This document shows, piece by piece, positions 37,443 through 47,380 of a stretch of 64,000 nucleotides of DNA. The DNA is from CAWHPS01 sp963831235. Its GTDB lineage: Bacteria; Fibrobacterota; OXYB2-FULL-49-7; JAEUSG01. The notes under the pieces were generated by a model that was not told where the DNA came from, searched no databases, and saw nothing but the letters and a program-made list of their open reading frames with translations. Location of the stretch: positions 1 to 64,000 of the forward strand of contig CAWHPS010000075.1 in assembly GCA_963831235.1 (NCBI GenBank). Direction: 5' to 3'. Position numbers and translations under genes: made by a program. Position 1 is the stretch's first letter, and each line of letters begins with the position of its first letter.

Positions 37443-38498
37443 ATGAAAGTAAAGCCTGTCCAGAATATAAATATTGAAGAAGTCATTCCCCTGATATCTC
37501 CAAGGAAGCTGGTAACAGAATTCCCAATATCCAATCGGGTGAGCGACCATGTTTTCCGAAGTAGAGAAACAATAAAAAACATTCTTACAGGAAAAGACAA
37601 GCGCCTTCTTTCAATTGTCGGCCCATGCTCCATTCATGATATTGATTCCGCGCTCGAATATGCGGATAAGCTTTCCTCTCTTGGAAAGAAATACTCCGAC
37701 AGGTTGTTTTTAGTAATGCGCGTTTATTTTGAAAAGCCGCGCACAACAATCGGATGGAAAGGGCTTATTGCAGATCCTTATCTTGATGGTTCAGCTGATA
37801 TGCCGCATGGCCTCAAGATCGCAAGGAAGCTTCTTCTTAAGATAAACGCAATAGGGCTTCCTGCGGCAACGGAAACACTTGATCCGATCATCCCTCAGTA
37901 TATTGCGGATCTCGTGTCATGGACCGCAATAGGCGCCAGAACCACAGAATCCCAGACCCATCGCGAAATGGCAAGCGGCCTCTCAATGCCGGTAGGGTTC
38001 AAAAACAGTACTGATGGCAACCTCCAGACACCACTTGATGCCATGACCTCATCCCTTCATCCACACAGCTTTCTAGGCATAAACCAGCGGGGTGAAACCG
38101 CGGTTGTGCGTACAAAGGGAAACCCAAATGTGCATATAATACTGCGAGGAGGAAAAAGCGGCCCCAATTATGGGCCGGAACATGTCAGGGAAACCATTGA
38201 ACTGCTCACAAAAGCAAGACTGCCTCAAGGCATAATAATTGACTGCAGCCATTCCAATTCATGGAAGCACCATGAAAACCAGGAAAAAGTTCTGAAAAGT
38301 ATTCTATGTCAGAGAAATTCCGGAACAAGTTCCCTTGTGGGGTTCATGCTGGAAAGCAATCTCAAACCCGGAAACCAGCCAATTCCTGGCAACCTTTCGG
38401 AGCTTGCTTATGGTATTTCAATAACAGACGAATGCATAGGGTGGGACAAGACAAAAGAACTTCTCGAATTCGCCTGGAAGAATTCAAAAATAAAATGA
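37443..38498 (+). CDS. aroF: 3-deoxy-7-phosphoheptulonate synthase (class I DAHP synthase)
   Basis: A 351-residue type I DAHP synthase with the motifs LLSIVGPCSIHD, MRVYFEKPRTTIGWKGLI, ARTTESQTHREMASGLSMPVGFKN and IIDCSHSNSWK. It condenses PEP and erythrose-4-phosphate at the entry of the shikimate pathway and belongs to the AroFGH branch that is normally feedback inhibited. Which isozyme letter fits cannot be decided here. It overlaps the methyltransferase gene by four bases. Confidence 0.95.
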   Translation: MKVKPVQNINIEEVIPLISPRKLVTEFPISNRVSDHVFRSRETIKNILTGKDKRLLSIVGPCSIHDIDSALEYADKLSSLGKKYSDRLFLVMRVYFEKPRTTIGWKGLIADPYLDGSADMPHGLKIARKLLLKINAIGLPAATETLDPIIPQYIADLVSWTAIGARTTESQTHREMASGLSMPVGFKNSTDGNLQTPLDAMTSSLHPHSFLGINQRGETAVVRTKGNPNVHIILRGGKSGPNYGPEHVRETIELLTKARLPQGIIIDCSHSNSWKHHENQEKVLKSILCQRNSGTSSLVGFMLESNLKPGNQPIPGNLSELAYGISITDECIGWDKTKELLEFAWKNSKIK

Positions 38499-39235
38499 AC
38501 TTTTACGCGTCACTTGCTGAAGACTATGATGATCTTACCCGTTTTTCAGAACGATTGAAAAGCGAAGAGTCACTTCTTCGGAAATGGATTGATCCGGAAG
38601 CGGTCAAAACCGTACTTGATTCTGCATGCGGTACAGGGCTTCATGCGATAATTATGGCAGGCATGGGAATAAAGGTCACAGGGGTGGATGTTTCACCTGA
38701 AATGATTGGAAAAGCCAAAGCAAATGCAGTTAACAGCAAAGCTTGCGTGTCCTGGCACGTGGAAGACATGCGGCATTTTGAAAATATCCACGGGAAATTT
38801 GACTCAATTATTTGTCTTGGCAATTCCATTCCACATCTGCTTGATGAAAAAGACCTTGACGCAACATTGAGCGGGTTTGGAAACATGCTCTCTCCAAAGG
38901 GTTTTATTCTCCTCCAGATGCTGAATTATGAAAAAGTTTTAAACAATAAGGATCGTATTGTCGGGATAAACAGAAAAGAGGGAAGAGAGTATATCCGTTT
39001 TTATGACTTTAATGGCAGCCTGATAAATTTTAATATTCTGACTGTTATTGAGAATCAAGGTGTGTTGACACATTCGCTCCAGTCAACCATGCTTAAGCCT
39101 TACCGGAAAAATGATATGGCTTTTGCCTTAAAGAAAAATGGTTTTGCAAAAACATGCTTTTACGGCGGACTTGATCAATCGGAATACAGTGCTGAGAATT
39201 CACCCAACCTTGTCATAATGGCAAGGTTAATATAA
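38495..39235 (+). CDS. class I SAM-dependent methyltransferase
   Basis: The start at MNFYASLAEDYDDL (38495) gives an ATGA overlap with the DAHP synthase stop. The 246-residue product shows SAM motif I VLDSACGTGLHAI and the acidic residue after it in VTGVDVSPEMI, typical of the Methyltransf_25/11 group. The substrate is unknown; translational coupling to aroF may only reflect shared expression. Confidence 0.88.
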   Translation: MNFYASLAEDYDDLTRFSERLKSEESLLRKWIDPEAVKTVLDSACGTGLHAIIMAGMGIKVTGVDVSPEMIGKAKANAVNSKACVSWHVEDMRHFENIHGKFDSIICLGNSIPHLLDEKDLDATLSGFGNMLSPKGFILLQMLNYEKVLNNKDRIVGINRKEGREYIRFYDFNGSLINFNILTVIENQGVLTHSLQSTMLKPYRKNDMAFALKKNGFAKTCFYGGLDQSEYSAENSPNLVIMARLI

Positions 39236-39255
39236 ATATCAAGAAGGAGCCCTTA

Positions 39256-39702
39256 ATGAAACAGGAGAGTGAAACCCGCCGTTCATTTATTATAAAAGCT
39301 GTTGGCATAATCGGGACAGCCGCGCTTTCAAAAGCAACGAATCTTTTCGCTGAAACAGTTTCTGACACATCAAAACCGGCAAGCCCGAATACGCCACTGA
39401 CGTTTCTTACTGAAAAGCAGATGAAAAAAATATCTGATCCTGGTGATTATGAGGTTTTTAAGTTAAACAAAACAAAAATACTCTTTGCGCGAATCTCGAC
39501 AACCGAGATAATAGCATTAAGCGCGGTTTGTACACATGAAGGCTGTACTGTTAAATACAAGAGCAAGGAAAACGACATTACCTGCTGGTGTCATGGGGCT
39601 AAATATGACCTTAAGGGAAACGTAGTTAAGGGCCCAGCTAAAAACAATTTAACCTTCTATCCGGTAACAATAAAGGATGGGAAAGCCGGTGTTTCTATAT
39701 AG
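39256..39702 (+). CDS. Rieske 2Fe-2S protein with Tat-like leader
   Basis: The 148-residue protein opens with ETRRSFIIKAVGIIGTAALSKA, a Tat-type leader with twin Arg at residues 8-9. The Rieske domain has cluster ligands C92/H94 (CTHEGC) and C110/H113 (CWCHG), with C97 and C112 placed to form the stabilising disulfide, so a high-potential cluster is expected. It would carry electrons at the periplasmic face. No cytochrome b partner is adjacent, so it may serve an oxygenase-like or alternative complex encoded elsewhere. AAGGAG precedes the start. Confidence 0.9.
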   Translation: MKQESETRRSFIIKAVGIIGTAALSKATNLFAETVSDTSKPASPNTPLTFLTEKQMKKISDPGDYEVFKLNKTKILFARISTTEIIALSAVCTHEGCTVKYKSKENDITCWCHGAKYDLKGNVVKGPAKNNLTFYPVTIKDGKAGVSI

Positions 39703-39837
39703 CTTGCTATTAAATGCTTTACGTAGCATGTTTATGTTAAATTAAAAATGGCAGACACTTTTAAATAATGATAAACAGAATAATCAGATTTCCGGATTTC
39801 CAATCGTTTGTGATTGGGCCTAGGCTGGCGATGTTGC

Positions 39838-41124
39838 TTATATCAAGGGCCTTTGAAATTCATCAACAAAACCCTTGTTCCCGTATTTTGCCTTAATAAT
39901 TTTTACTATTTCTTCCAATTGTTGTTCCAGAAACTGTTGGTTTTCTTTTTCACCATCAGTATGCTCTTTTGCGTAATTGTTGTTCACCGACCCGCCAAAG
40001 AAATAGCTGCGGTAAACCTCTTGTCCGGCATCGCAGTCATAACCGGTCTCATAAAACATAAGAAAACGAACCCGCATTTCAACTTCGTAAAAATTAGCAT
40101 AATCACCAATGCTTCGGGATGGCGGATAAGGATCATAACAATGGTCCCAAACGCTCTGGTAGTCGGAAGTCGCCTGTCGCTCTTTTTTCCGAGGGTTCTC
40201 GTAGCCGCTGACAACACAGATTCTCTTTATTTCCACAACATCCCAGTATCTGTCGCCAATGCGTACCTTTGGCAGATCGGTTACAATGGAATCTGTTTCA
40301 AAAGGCTTAATCTTATTAGAACCGCTTGCGATTATCTTTTCTTCCGGTACGCCGTAAAGATAATTGGAAAAGTAATTCCAGTCCGCCTTGGCCATTGAAA
40401 GTAGCTCTTTAACATTGACTTCATAAGTATCCGGTAAATTCGGACGGCTTACGCGGGTATATCCGAACGGTGCATTGCGGCGCTGATGCATTGCCATGTC
40501 TATCTGATAATATCCGAAGAAAACATTGAACCAGATGGACCTGGGGTCCGCGTACCCGTGACTTTTCTTTTTTGACCTGCCGCAGGAAAAACAGACATTA
40601 AAATAAATCGGGTCGTATCCTTCGAAAAAAACGTTCCGGACAAGCCTGCCTACACCGCCGGGATCACGAGGGGTTTCATCTATGGTTATTTCAACTGCAA
40701 ATGGAAAGGGGATTGCCATGCCGAAATGACCGACAGGCGACTGTTCCCAGCCGGTAACGTACGAATCGTTAATCTCGCCGATAAGCGGGGTTGTGTAAAA
40801 CAGTTTCTTTATCTTTATAACCAAAACCCTGGCAATGATGCCTCGGAAACGGAGGAAAAAACCGAGTGTTTTTCTGTTACGCATGTAGATCGAACCGATT
40901 CCCGCAAGCAGGGCCAAAAGCGCGGTATAAAACAATAGCCTTGCAAACAGTTGCGGGATAGGGGTGATGGAGCCGGACTGAAAAGACCTGAAAATCATAA
41001 TAATGTCTTGCAGCGCTGATACAAGAAGGGTACAGGATAACGCCAGGTAAAACAGGACAATAAAGATGATGATTGCCCAAAGTTTGGCAGACATTAATAT
41101 TGGTTGGCTTTTTTTAGGCGGCAT
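39838..41124 (-). CDS. membrane-anchored protein of unknown function
   Basis: The 428-residue protein has two N-terminal membrane helices (about residues 15-40 and 58-82) followed by a large soluble region rich in aromatic residues (YADPRSIWFNVFFGYYQ; RSIGDYANFYEVEMRVRFLMFYETGYDCD). I do not recognise a domain. GGAGG lies just before the ATG. It is the last gene of a minus-strand set with the amidohydrolase (32-base gap) and the HD-GYP receptor. A partner role for the amidohydrolase at the membrane is only contextual. Confidence 0.6.
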   Translation of the reverse strand: MPPKKSQPILMSAKLWAIIIFIVLFYLALSCTLLVSALQDIIMIFRSFQSGSITPIPQLFARLLFYTALLALLAGIGSIYMRNRKTLGFFLRFRGIIARVLVIKIKKLFYTTPLIGEINDSYVTGWEQSPVGHFGMAIPFPFAVEITIDETPRDPGGVGRLVRNVFFEGYDPIYFNVCFSCGRSKKKSHGYADPRSIWFNVFFGYYQIDMAMHQRRNAPFGYTRVSRPNLPDTYEVNVKELLSMAKADWNYFSNYLYGVPEEKIIASGSNKIKPFETDSIVTDLPKVRIGDRYWDVVEIKRICVVSGYENPRKKERQATSDYQSVWDHCYDPYPPSRSIGDYANFYEVEMRVRFLMFYETGYDCDAGQEVYRSYFFGGSVNNNYAKEHTDGEKENQQFLEQQLEEIVKIIKAKYGNKGFVDEFQRPLI

Positions 41125-41156
41125 GTATTTCCTCCAGTCAAACCTAATGTATTTGA

Positions 41157-42410
41157 TTATCCGAAAATAAATTGCTGCGGATTAATTGAACAAATTCGGT
41201 GCATCAAATCAGGATCTATTTTTTTGTATGACTGCGCAGCAACAGCAAGATAATGATTGTAAGATTTTTGCTCAATAAGTGAAATAAGAAAATCAGATCC
41301 AAACAGCACGCGTTCGCCCAGCCTCGGATGTTTATATATCAGTTCAGCCAAATCGCGGTAATAGTTCATGGTAAAGCCACGGAAAGCAATGTCTGTGTAC
41401 ACATTAGGATGGTCATTTATAAGCTTTATTATTCTTTTTTCCCATTTCCGTTTTGGGAAAAACCAGTAGTCCTGCTGGCCAAAATGGGCAAGATTAAGCT
41501 TAAGCCCATGATAACGCGGTTGGTCAAGCACTTTTTCCCAGCGAATGGGGTTTACCAGTTCGCGCGCACGGGCATCAATATCGATTCCCATTTCCTGACA
41601 GTGTGTGGTAATTGGAATGCCCTTTGAAATACAATAATCGTAAAGATGCTCCACTTTCGTAAGTTCCGATCTTTCATGAGGTGCATCGGGCCAGGGGTTG
41701 AATCCAAGGGGAGGATACACCTTGATACCGGAAAAGAATATTTCCTGGTTTTCCAAAGATTCATTTGCAGCAGTTTTGTTTTCCTGGTACTTTGCAAAAT
41801 AGCGGTCCAACATATCATTAAGCTGCTTAGTGTCAGCATAATTGCGTGTGTTAATGCCAAGAAATGGATGAATAGCGAATAACTTATGGTCTTGGCCGGT
41901 AGCAACAGGTTGCAAGTCCGCATCCAGTTTATTCTGATAATATGACCTTATACCATTAAGCAAATCAATGGCTTGCTCCTCAAGCGGTTTACGTGGAGGG
42001 ATATGGTAGAAAATATTATTAAACGTGGAAGGGTAATAGAAATCGATCATAAGAGGCGTCAGGACTATTTGTTGATATGCACGGTCGCCCATTAGGAGGG
42101 TATTGTCCGGTAACAGAACTCGCGGAGATTTTATCTTAAGATATTGTTCCATGAGCAGGAAAAACACGCCGGTGTCATTTTCCATGAGAGAAACAAGGTT
42201 GCCGAGTTTACTCCCTTTTTTTGAACCCAAAATAAATCGGCGAAAAGCATAGCTTATCATTTTCAAAAGATAACCCGCTTTCATGCGGGAACGTATCTGC
42301 CGGCTCGGCCTTAGATTATGCAGATAAGCGGAGAAGTTAAGATGGCTTAAGTTCAATGCGTGAAAATGCACATCAAAAAAACGCGATTCAACATCCGGAA
42401 TGTTTGACAT
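41157..42410 (-). CDS. amidohydrolase-family metal-dependent hydrolase
   Basis: I take the ATG at 42410 (MSNIPDVESRFFDVHFHAL), four bases after the preceding stop codon; an in-frame GTG at 42440 would overlap that gene. The 417-residue protein shows the HxH metal motif in DVHFHAL, a mid-sequence His in PITTHCQEMG, and the final Asp region RVLFGSDFLISL, the skeleton of the amidohydrolase-2 TIM barrel. It is likely a cytoplasmic hydrolase or decarboxylase. A long insertion (about 40-150) separates it from small family members. The substrate is unknown. Confidence 0.78.
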   Translation of the reverse strand: MSNIPDVESRFFDVHFHALNLSHLNFSAYLHNLRPSRQIRSRMKAGYLLKMISYAFRRFILGSKKGSKLGNLVSLMENDTGVFFLLMEQYLKIKSPRVLLPDNTLLMGDRAYQQIVLTPLMIDFYYPSTFNNIFYHIPPRKPLEEQAIDLLNGIRSYYQNKLDADLQPVATGQDHKLFAIHPFLGINTRNYADTKQLNDMLDRYFAKYQENKTAANESLENQEIFFSGIKVYPPLGFNPWPDAPHERSELTKVEHLYDYCISKGIPITTHCQEMGIDIDARARELVNPIRWEKVLDQPRYHGLKLNLAHFGQQDYWFFPKRKWEKRIIKLINDHPNVYTDIAFRGFTMNYYRDLAELIYKHPRLGERVLFGSDFLISLIEQKSYNHYLAVAAQSYKKIDPDLMHRICSINPQQFIFG

Positions 42411-42414
42411 AAAA

Positions 42415-44319
42415 TCAATTCTGCATGTATTCTGGTACACGCTTATGAATACCCGACTGTTCCCGTGTCAGATGGTTCAGGTAAATTCGGTTATCAATGA
42501 AAACGCTTAGAATTTCCGGGTCAAAGGAGTTTTCACGCTCACTAAGCATTATATTGATCGCATTTTCGAGAGGCATTGCCTTGCGGTAAGGCCTGTCAGT
42601 AATAATGGAATCCCAATAATCAGCAATTGTGACAATACGCGCTTCAATCGGTATGTCTTGACCGCGCAGTCCATGCGGATATCCCTTGCCGTCCCAGCGT
42701 TCCTGGTGACTTAGCGCAATTAGTGAAGGAATATGGATGTCTTCGATTTTGCACAACAGACGGTGTCCCATAATGGTATGTGCCTTGATCGCCTCGAATT
42801 CCGTTGATGTAAGGGCACCACTTTTATTCAAAACCAGATCGGGAATACCGATTTTCCCTATATCATGAACAATTGCTCCTAGATAAATCTGTTTGATTGC
42901 TTCTTCGGAAAAGCCCAGGTGACGGGAAATATCACGCGCGTAATTTGCTACCCTGACCACATGGCCGCCTGTGTATGCGTCTTTGGTTTCAATGGCATCC
43001 GCCAGTGTGAGTATGAATTGTTCAAGCTGCGCTTCTGCTTTTTCCAGGGAGCGAATGGCGGATTGCTGGGCAGCGTCACGTTCACGCCGCATTTTAGTCC
43101 CGATTGCAATTGACATCAATGTGACCTGAAGAATAGCGCCAATCTTTGCGGAATGTTCTGTAAAAAACACTTCGGGTAAGGGAATCAGGGCCATGTTTCG
43201 GAGTACAAGCACTGATACAAGGAATAAAAAAGGCATCCAGATCAGAAGATAGAAAATAACCGACCATTTTCTTTTACGTATTAAAATGGGAATAACCATG
43301 CACATGACACCCATCACAGCCAGAATCAGCAGGTTCAGAGCTTTGACCGAGTTCAGTGTATCCATGAATCCAAGAGCAGGAATACCAAGAAGTACCAGCA
43401 CGGAAATGGCACGCAGAAACAAATCCAGGCGCGGGGTAAATTTGTGTAAATCAAGGTATCGGCGTGTAAAAATAACAAACGCTATAAAACAGAGTGCCAT
43501 GGAAAATGGCAGTATGTGCTGCTGTAGCCAGGGATTTGTGGGCCAGAAATACTGGTACCCAAGACCGGTATATGTAAGCTCAAAGAAAAAATAGGACACA
43601 AGAACAAAAACAAAATAGAGGAAAAGCTTATCTCGAAGAGTTATGGATAAAAAAAGATTATAAACAATCATAACCCCTAGTATGCCGAAAAAAAGGCCCA
43701 GGAGATAAGCGCTTTTACGGTCGTGTGATGCAAAACCGGTTGTCTCCCATAAATATGTTGCAAGAATTATGGCATCGTTGGATTTGACCCTTAAAAAATA
43801 TGTTGCTGATTTTCTTTGCTCGGGGAGCGGAACATTCATTACAAAGTTCCTGTGAAGCAAGGGTCGTTCTGCAAATGGCTTAACATCACCTGTGTGAAAA
43901 AGAAGTTGCGGCTGGTTCAAGGTGTCAATCGTATAAAAACGGACATCATCAAACAATGGCCATGGGATTTCAAGCAGATAATGTTTATCAGCCGTATTAT
44001 TGTTAAGCGTGAACCGCAACCAATAAGCTGAACGCGTCATACCAAGACATGATACATTCGTTTGGCTGGGAGTAAAATGAATGTCCGAGCTGTCTCTTAA
44101 GATTTGGCTTATGGTAGCAGTTCCACCCTTGTCTTCGCAAATGTCAATAGATGAGCCTATGTTATAAAAAGCCTTGCCATCAATTGTAATACCCACAGCA
44201 TAAACTGTATTATTCATGGAAGGAAATAAGGTCAAAAGAATGAAAGATAAAACAATAATAAATTTATTCTTCACAAATGGAGATGCCTTTTGAATTATTC
44301 TGTCAAAATATAATAACAC
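42415..44319 (-). CDS. 7TM-DISM receptor with HD-GYP phosphodiesterase domain
   Basis: The 634-residue protein has a signal-like N-terminal helix, an extracellular 7TMR-DISMED2-type beta domain (about 40-185), seven membrane helices (about 190-400), a short coiled coil and a C-terminal HD-GYP domain. The latter shows HVVRVANYARDIS, IVHDIGKIGIPD, HTIMGHRLL and HQERWDGKGYPHGLRG, so the HD and GYP residues are all present. It should hydrolyse c-di-GMP in response to an extracellular ligand. It is the first gene of the set with the amidohydrolase and the membrane protein. It could oppose the cyclase at 20.2 kb. Confidence 0.9.
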   Translation of the reverse strand: MLLYFDRIIQKASPFVKNKFIIVLSFILLTLFPSMNNTVYAVGITIDGKAFYNIGSSIDICEDKGGTATISQILRDSSDIHFTPSQTNVSCLGMTRSAYWLRFTLNNNTADKHYLLEIPWPLFDDVRFYTIDTLNQPQLLFHTGDVKPFAERPLLHRNFVMNVPLPEQRKSATYFLRVKSNDAIILATYLWETTGFASHDRKSAYLLGLFFGILGVMIVYNLFLSITLRDKLFLYFVFVLVSYFFFELTYTGLGYQYFWPTNPWLQQHILPFSMALCFIAFVIFTRRYLDLHKFTPRLDLFLRAISVLVLLGIPALGFMDTLNSVKALNLLILAVMGVMCMVIPILIRKRKWSVIFYLLIWMPFLFLVSVLVLRNMALIPLPEVFFTEHSAKIGAILQVTLMSIAIGTKMRRERDAAQQSAIRSLEKAEAQLEQFILTLADAIETKDAYTGGHVVRVANYARDISRHLGFSEEAIKQIYLGAIVHDIGKIGIPDLVLNKSGALTSTEFEAIKAHTIMGHRLLCKIEDIHIPSLIALSHQERWDGKGYPHGLRGQDIPIEARIVTIADYWDSIITDRPYRKAMPLENAINIMLSERENSFDPEILSVFIDNRIYLNHLTREQSGIHKRVPEYMQN

Positions 44320-44500
44320 AAGAGAAAGATATGCACACGTATTTTTTTAATTCTACTCGGTTTACGTGATTTACAACCTGCTTAAAACCAGGTTGCTATG
44401 GACCGAAAAACATTACCTCTTGGATTTCTGGTCTTTATTGATATGGATATTTTCAAAAGAGTGCAATAAATTGTTTTGATGAGTTTGTGACTGAATATTT

Positions 44501-45025
44501 TTACTTTTTCATTAGTTCTCTCATTTCCTGATAAAACTTTTCACGCGCGATTTCCAAATCTCCCTGGCTTAGCGTTTTTTCAAAATTCGCGTAAATGTCG
44601 AAATAGGCGATGCGTTTCTTTTTTTCTTTGGAATATATGCGGTATCCGACTACACACTCACCTTTATTTTTGAAACTTACCTTGTAAACCATGCTGTCTG
44701 AAATTGTTTGCTTGCTCCAATAAGTTGAATCGGCTGTGCAGATGGAAACTTTAATGTAGTTGGCAGATGCAAAAGAAGCGGGATTGATTGTTGTGATGTC
44801 TCCCCACTGTTTCTGCAGTTTTGAAAAAAAACCTGCTAACACAAGGGAATCTTCGGTATTTACCTTCCTCAATTGTTTGGGCGGATAATAAAACAGGCTG
44901 GTAAGCTTGGCCATGTCGCCTTTGTTGAACCCGGCAATGAAATCCGTATGAATCTGTTGTAATGCCTGTGCATGCAGAAGGGATACAGTGAATGCAGTGA
45001 TAAGAAATAAAAGCAATCGTGTCAT
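44501..45025 (-). CDS. small secreted protein of unknown function
   Basis: The 174-residue product has a signal peptide (RLLLFLITAFTVSLLHAQ). The mature part starts QQIHTDFIAGFNKGDMAKLTSLFYYPPKQL, reminiscent of SnoaL/NTF2-like proteins that bind small molecules in a cone fold. No catalytic motif can be named. It stands alone between the HD-GYP gene and the nitroreductase. Confidence 0.6.
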   Translation of the reverse strand: MTRLLLFLITAFTVSLLHAQALQQIHTDFIAGFNKGDMAKLTSLFYYPPKQLRKVNTEDSLVLAGFFSKLQKQWGDITTINPASFASANYIKVSICTADSTYWSKQTISDSMVYKVSFKNKGECVVGYRIYSKEKKKRIAYFDIYANFEKTLSQGDLEIAREKFYQEMRELMKK

Positions 45026-45138
45026 GGGTCCTCTGTTTATGAAAATGCTTTATCACGCAGGGCTGTTGCAAGAGATGATATGCTTATTTTATTCGGAGGT
45101 CTTAAAATAAGTTTTTAGATAAATATAAAGATTTTCTG

Positions 45139-45729
45139 TCAGGTTGTTTTAAATCCGCCTTCCAGGATGATTTGATCGATACTCTTTCTCTCACTTGGCA
45201 TTTCACGCTCACGTAAGTTTTCCGGCAAATCCTCCTTTTTACCAGGTTTGCCGATTGCTGCCATTGCCATGATTTTATAATTTTCAGGAACATGGAGCTC
45301 ATTTTTGGCTTTTTCATGATCAAAGCCGGCCATGCCATGGCAAACAAGTCCCATCATGCTGGCCTGGAGTGCAAGGTTTTCCCAGGCCGCGCCTGTATCG
45401 AACGCAAAAGTGGGGTCTGGCGCATCATCAAAATCAAAGGTCATCTTGGCCACGATTACTAATAGCACGCCGGCTTGTTTACACCAGAGCTTATTATTTT
45501 CTGAGAGAAGGTTAAAGAAAATCTCCCAATGTTTGGAATCCTTTTTAGCAAAAAGAAACCGCCATGGCTGATTATTAAAGCAACTGGGTGCCCAATGCGC
45601 TGCTTCAAACAGGATGTTTAATTCCTGGTCTGAAACAGCTTCTCCGGACATGGCTCTCGGAGACCACCTCATTGGAAAAATATCATTGCAATCGTATTGC
45701 AATTGACGGCTATTAATAATCTTGCTCAT
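45139..45729 (-). CDS. nitroreductase-family flavoprotein
   Basis: A 196-residue FMN-dependent nitroreductase fold: RWSPRAMSGEAVSDQELNILFEAAHWAPSCFNNQPWRF at the N-terminus holds the FMN-contact Arg/Ser and the SCFNNQPW loop. A central ALQASMMGLVCHGMAGFD and a C-terminal basic/Arg tail follow. It reduces quinones or nitro-compounds with NAD(P)H; the physiological substrate is unknown. It is a single gene followed downstream on the same strand by the small secreted protein. Confidence 0.9.
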   Translation of the reverse strand: MSKIINSRQLQYDCNDIFPMRWSPRAMSGEAVSDQELNILFEAAHWAPSCFNNQPWRFLFAKKDSKHWEIFFNLLSENNKLWCKQAGVLLVIVAKMTFDFDDAPDPTFAFDTGAAWENLALQASMMGLVCHGMAGFDHEKAKNELHVPENYKIMAMAAIGKPGKKEDLPENLREREMPSERKSIDQIILEGGFKTT

Positions 45730-45787
45730 GAGTTGCTCTCAATTAAAAAAGGTGACATAGGGATAATCCTTGTTGACATAAAGTCCA

Positions 45788-46904
45788 TTAATGATTACAT
45801 TGCCTGCCGGCTTTGTACATGGCAATCACATTGGGGAGAGGAACATCCGCCATGATGGTATGTGCTGCTGAAAGGATGTATCCTCCGTTAACCGATAGTA
45901 TTTTGATTATCTTGGATGTTTCAACAAAGACTTCTTCCGGTGTGCCTTTGGGTAGCAGGTGCTGGGTGTCGATTCCTCCATAAAATGTCAGCTTATTTCC
46001 AAAATTCTGTTTCAACCGCCATGGTTCCATTTTGGGAACGCCGGGTTGGATTGGATTTAAGATATCCACCCCGCAGGAAATCAATTCTGGTATAATCGGA
46101 TGAATGGAGCCGCATGAATGGTGAAAAAAATAAGCCCCTGTAAATTCATGGATGTGGTCTATCCTAAGTTTCAGGAAGGGTGCGATAAGTTCATGGAACA
46201 TCGTTTGTGAAAAGAATGGACCAATTTGAGTGCCGAAATCATCACCGCTTGTGGTAAAATGGAGGTAAGGTCCGATTGCACTATAATAGATATTGTTTAC
46301 TTGCTTCTGATAATTCCATATAATTTCAAAGAATCGGTTGACAAATTCAGGTTCTCCAGCCATACGATAAAGAAAATCATCAAAACCGCACATCCAGCAG
46401 CCTAATTCAAAAATGCCAAAATATGGATGCCGAGCGCAGACAACGTAAGGTGTATTATCGTGAAGATGGCGGGCGCGTTGCTGTATTTTTCGTATCTCTT
46501 CCCGGTCGAGTGTGTTTGGGTCAGGCCATGGATATTGTTCAAGGTCGTCGAGAGTGGCATTTGCGAGCGGGTGAGAGACCATCTCAAAATGGTGGCCGTT
46601 GAATCGGCGGCCCATGCCCCAGGCGTCGATATATTCGGTATCTGATATCCGTTTGTATAGAGATTGTTTGGGTATAAGAATCCTGCCCACATCACGAATA
46701 TCCGTATCTAGCGCCTGTTTGACTGCCTCATCTGATTCCTCATCATTCCGGCCTGCAGAAAGGCCAAGAACCGGGGCCAGTGACCGAGGATTGCCCTCTA
46801 TGACCGTCATGTCCGTGGAGCCAAGGTTCCATTGGAGGACGATCTGTTTCCTGATGAGATAGTGTTGCATTAAAGCGCTCCCGATAGGACATTGTTGTTT
46901 TCAT
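45788..46904 (-). CDS. URO-D-family protein with an N-terminal frameshift
   Basis: The intact frame from 46870 gives 360 residues with family text GVDILNPIQPGVPKMEP, YGGIDTQHLLPKGTPEEV and FFHHSCGSIHPIIPELI. Its first residues do not look like the family. The correct N-terminus, MSYRERFNATLSHQETDRPPM, lies in another frame beginning at 46892 (or 46904). Switching near 46825-46840 joins DRPPM to NLGSTDMTVIEG, the expected order. One extra base there would explain it. It is a paralogue of the URO-D gene at 16.8 kb and likely a corrinoid-type methyltransferase. Sequencing error and true mutation cannot be told apart here. Confidence 0.8.
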
Positions 46905-47300
46905 TTGTTGAAAATATAATCAACGGGGTGAGCCTTTATATAACTAATATTTGGTGAATAGCTAATGTTGACACCGGCGCTTAACGATGGTTTCCCAGCG
47001 TTGATTAAGCCCGGAAAACGTTGCACACGCTGTAAGCCCACACCCGATTGGATGACAGGTTTCATCCATCTACCCTGGTACCTATCATATATTATGGAAA
47101 CCGCCAGGTCCTTGAGCAGCATTGGGATGGTATGCGTGTGGTGATCGAAGAGCATGGGAAGAATTCGGAGGGATGGATTTTGTCAGGAGGCAGCTGGACA
47201 TATTACATTTGTGCGAGGCGATACAGTATAGGAGTCTCGACAGGAGGATGGGGTAGAATGAATTGCCAAGAAAATCGCTTGTTTCAAGCATGTCCCCATT
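46905..47300. other. intergenic stretch without a recognised gene
   Basis: About 400 bases between the URO-D gene and the REP-like repeats. Short frames occur on both strands, but none has a ribosome site together with family-like residues. The segment likely contains the URO-D promoter at its left end and degraded mobile DNA toward the right. Confidence 0.4.
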
Positions 47301-47329
47301 TGGTGCCAGGGACTACTGGTGCCAGGGAC
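47301..47329 (+). repeat. tandem REP-like motif upstream of a RAYT gene
   Basis: TGGTGCCAGGGAC occurs twice (47301-47313 and 47317-47329), separated by TAC. It sits about 50 bases before the start codon of a REP-associated tyrosine transposase, the position in which such transposases keep their recognition repeats. Each unit contains a partial palindrome (GGTGCC). Confidence 0.5.
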
Positions 47330-47380
47330 CATCAGTTCTAGGCCCCAGCGAGGCACAATATTCAAGTTAAGGAATAAGTC

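Noticed and set aside
44374..44395. CAACCTG/CAGGTTG hairpin as a terminator
   Set aside because: The stem is perfect but only 7 bp, and no T-run follows on either strand.
47048..47341. A 97-residue plus-strand frame before the RAYT gene
   Set aside because: It ends within the REP-like repeats and has no recognisable residues or ribosome site.
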